From: Sycon ciliatum
Lineage: Eukaryota > Porifera > Calcarea > Leucosolenida > Sycettidae
NCBI RefSeq assembly: GCF_964019385.1
Contig: NC_088649.1
Coordinates: 11,959,754 to 12,023,753, forward strand
DNA: 64,000 nt
Direction of reading: 5' to 3'
Part shown: positions 62,818-64,000 of the stretch, one piece after another
Numbering within the stretch: position 1 is the first letter of the stretch
Layout of the letters: each line of letters starts with the position of its first letter
Program-made: the position numbers and the translations under genes
Notes under the pieces: model-generated
Database searches by the model: none
The model's input: only the letters and a program-made list of their open reading frames with translations
Told to the model about the DNA's origin: nothing

Positions 62818-63203
62818 CTCCAAGAACATAATCGTCAAGGCGGACAAAACAAGGAACCTGTACGAAGTCACGTAAGAGCAGTATCACAAGCTGCTGCACG
62901 ATAACGTCACCAGGACATACAAGACCGCACCAGATGGATTCTACGAAGAAATCAACAGTGAAGCCAAGCAACTAGCGTCTGCGCTGAAAATCAAAGACCG
63001 AATTGAGGTACTACACAAGGCGGATGCCTTCGTCCACAAAGACCGGTCCAAGAACAACCTCCCTTGCAGACTAACCAACCCTGCTAAATCTGAAATGGGA
63101 ATTGTGAGTAAAAGAGCTCTGGACAAGATACTCCTGGCCATAAAACAAGCTACGAAAGTGAACTTATGGAAAAACACAGCGTCTGTAATTGACTGGAGGC
63201 ATA
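62818..63203 (+). pseudogene. retroelement reverse-transcriptase-like fragment
   Basis: One plus-strand frame, with a single TAA at about 62868, reads NIIVKADKTRNLYEVT, then EQYHKLLHDNVTRTYKTAPD, INSEAKQLASALKIKDRIEV, CRLTNPAKSEMGIVSKRALD and NLWKNTASVIDW. The DKTRNLY, CRLxNPAKSExGxxSK and WKNTxSVIDW pattern resembles a group of RT-bearing sequences repeated in cnidarian and other invertebrate genomes (recollection). It is cut off by the TA-flanked MITE at 63204. Confidence 0.55.
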
Positions 63204-63982
63204 CCGTATTTTTCTCTAATAAGAGCCCGGGGTTCTTATTTTTAAGTGACAGCTCTCCCCGCACTACTATTAGAGACTGGGCTATTACTGGAGACTGGGC
63301 TCTTATTTGTTCAATTGTCACCTATCAAGCCAACTCCAGTCTATACAGGCATAAACTGACCATATCAAGACTGATTTGTCAACCCTAAACTCAGGAATAT
63401 TGTCAAAACAGATGTTTCACAATAGCATTGGCGCCAGGAAGGAAGCAGTAGACCGAAAACCTCCTTACAAATAGTGGTGTGCACGGGTAGTCGGGTACCC
63501 GTGCTACCCGTGAGGACCTCGGGTAGACGGGTACCGAATCGTACCAGAAAACCCGAAGTTGCAGATGACATCATGTAGAAAGAGTAGAGAGAGAGGTCTA
63601 CAGTGCACGTGTACAAATGATTCACGCATGTCTACCCAGTGTGTAAGGCCTAAGGGAAGGGGCCGGTGTGCATTGTGGTCTTACCGGTTACCATGGGAAC
63701 ATTACCCGATCGGATACCCGTGCTACCCGTGGAAAACTACCCGGACCCGATACCCGAAGAAAATGCTACCCGACTCAGCCCAACTTACAAATATGTTCTT
63801 GGCATGTTGTACTGCTGTTTTATATGCAGTCAATATACTTGTTGCCTACTCCAATTGTGACCCGCGCTACTATTAGAGACGGTGTTCTTATTATTTCAAA
63901 GTTTGAAACCACCCTCGCCCCGGGTCATTAGTGGAGACTGGGCTATTATTGGAGACCTGAGCTTTTATTAGAGAAAATACGG
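63204..63982. mobile_element. family E MITE, copy 2, split by a nested insertion
   Basis: The ends ccgtatttttctctaataag and, inverted, ttattagagaaaatacgg. The left flank is TA, the right CA (one change). Apart from the 311-bp insertion at 63473 it is collinear with 43275-43728. Confidence 0.88.
63473..63783. mobile_element. 311-bp hAT-like insertion nested in family E
   Basis: cttacaaat occurs on both sides (63464-63472 and 63784-63792), a target duplication of 8-9 bp. The element begins agtggtgtgcacgggtag and ends ctacccgactcagcccaa, a weak terminal repeat. tacccgtgctacccgtg recurs inside. The empty site is visible in the copy at 43275. Confidence 0.8.
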
Positions 63983-64000
63983 CATGCTCATATGTTTTGA

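Overview
The window looks like animal nuclear DNA. The genes are split by GT-AG introns, the coding fraction is low, and non-coding sequence is full of tandem repeats and short transposons. No bacterial operons, rRNA genes or CRISPR arrays are visible. The gene content (a RIM-binding protein, a phosphoenolpyruvate phosphomutase, a tyrosine-recombinase transposon and several LINE fragments) would fit an early-branching or marine invertebrate such as a sponge, but the species cannot be fixed from sequence alone.

Three host genes are supported. (1) About 48-2808, plus strand: the last three exons of an unrecognised gene that enters from the left edge. (2) 47930 down to 7323, minus strand: a complete-looking 23-exon gene for a RIM-binding protein (RIM-BP/RIMBP2/TSPOAP1 family). 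I assembled it exon by exon; all phases agree and the total is about 2155 residues. The order is N-terminal coiled coil, acidic spacers, SH3, two FN3 domains, SH3, SH3 and a basic tail. (3) 62627 down to 51807, minus strand: four 3' exons of phosphoenolpyruvate phosphomutase, the enzyme that starts phosphonate (2-aminoethylphosphonate) synthesis. Its first ~66 codons lie beyond the right edge.

Everything else is introns or intergenic DNA dominated by repeats. There are more than 20 minisatellites with units of 10-40 bp, (CA)n and CAG/CAA microsatellites, and many non-autonomous DNA transposons. Several of these have clear terminal inverted repeats and target duplications: TA-flanked elements at 21338, 37484, 37555, 43275, 45540, 48670 and 63204; 8-9-bp hAT-like duplications at 34638 and 63473; and a TTAA-bounded giant foldback at 38181. 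An intact 513-codon Crypton-type tyrosine recombinase (19884 down to 18343) sits in a RIM-BP intron. It is part of a 2.48-kb block inserted in perfect register into a 35-bp minisatellite. LINE remnants of several kinds occur at 15383, 27341, 52515 and 54255, and tRNA-derived SINE heads at 26322, 40633, 50330 and 60145.

The most notable observations are: a 24-bp minisatellite that carries a copy of a RIM-BP exon end plus its 5' splice site about 23 times, in frame; the clean Crypton insertion; nested transposons with recognisable pre-insertion states; and minisatellites that appear to have grown out of transposon ends.
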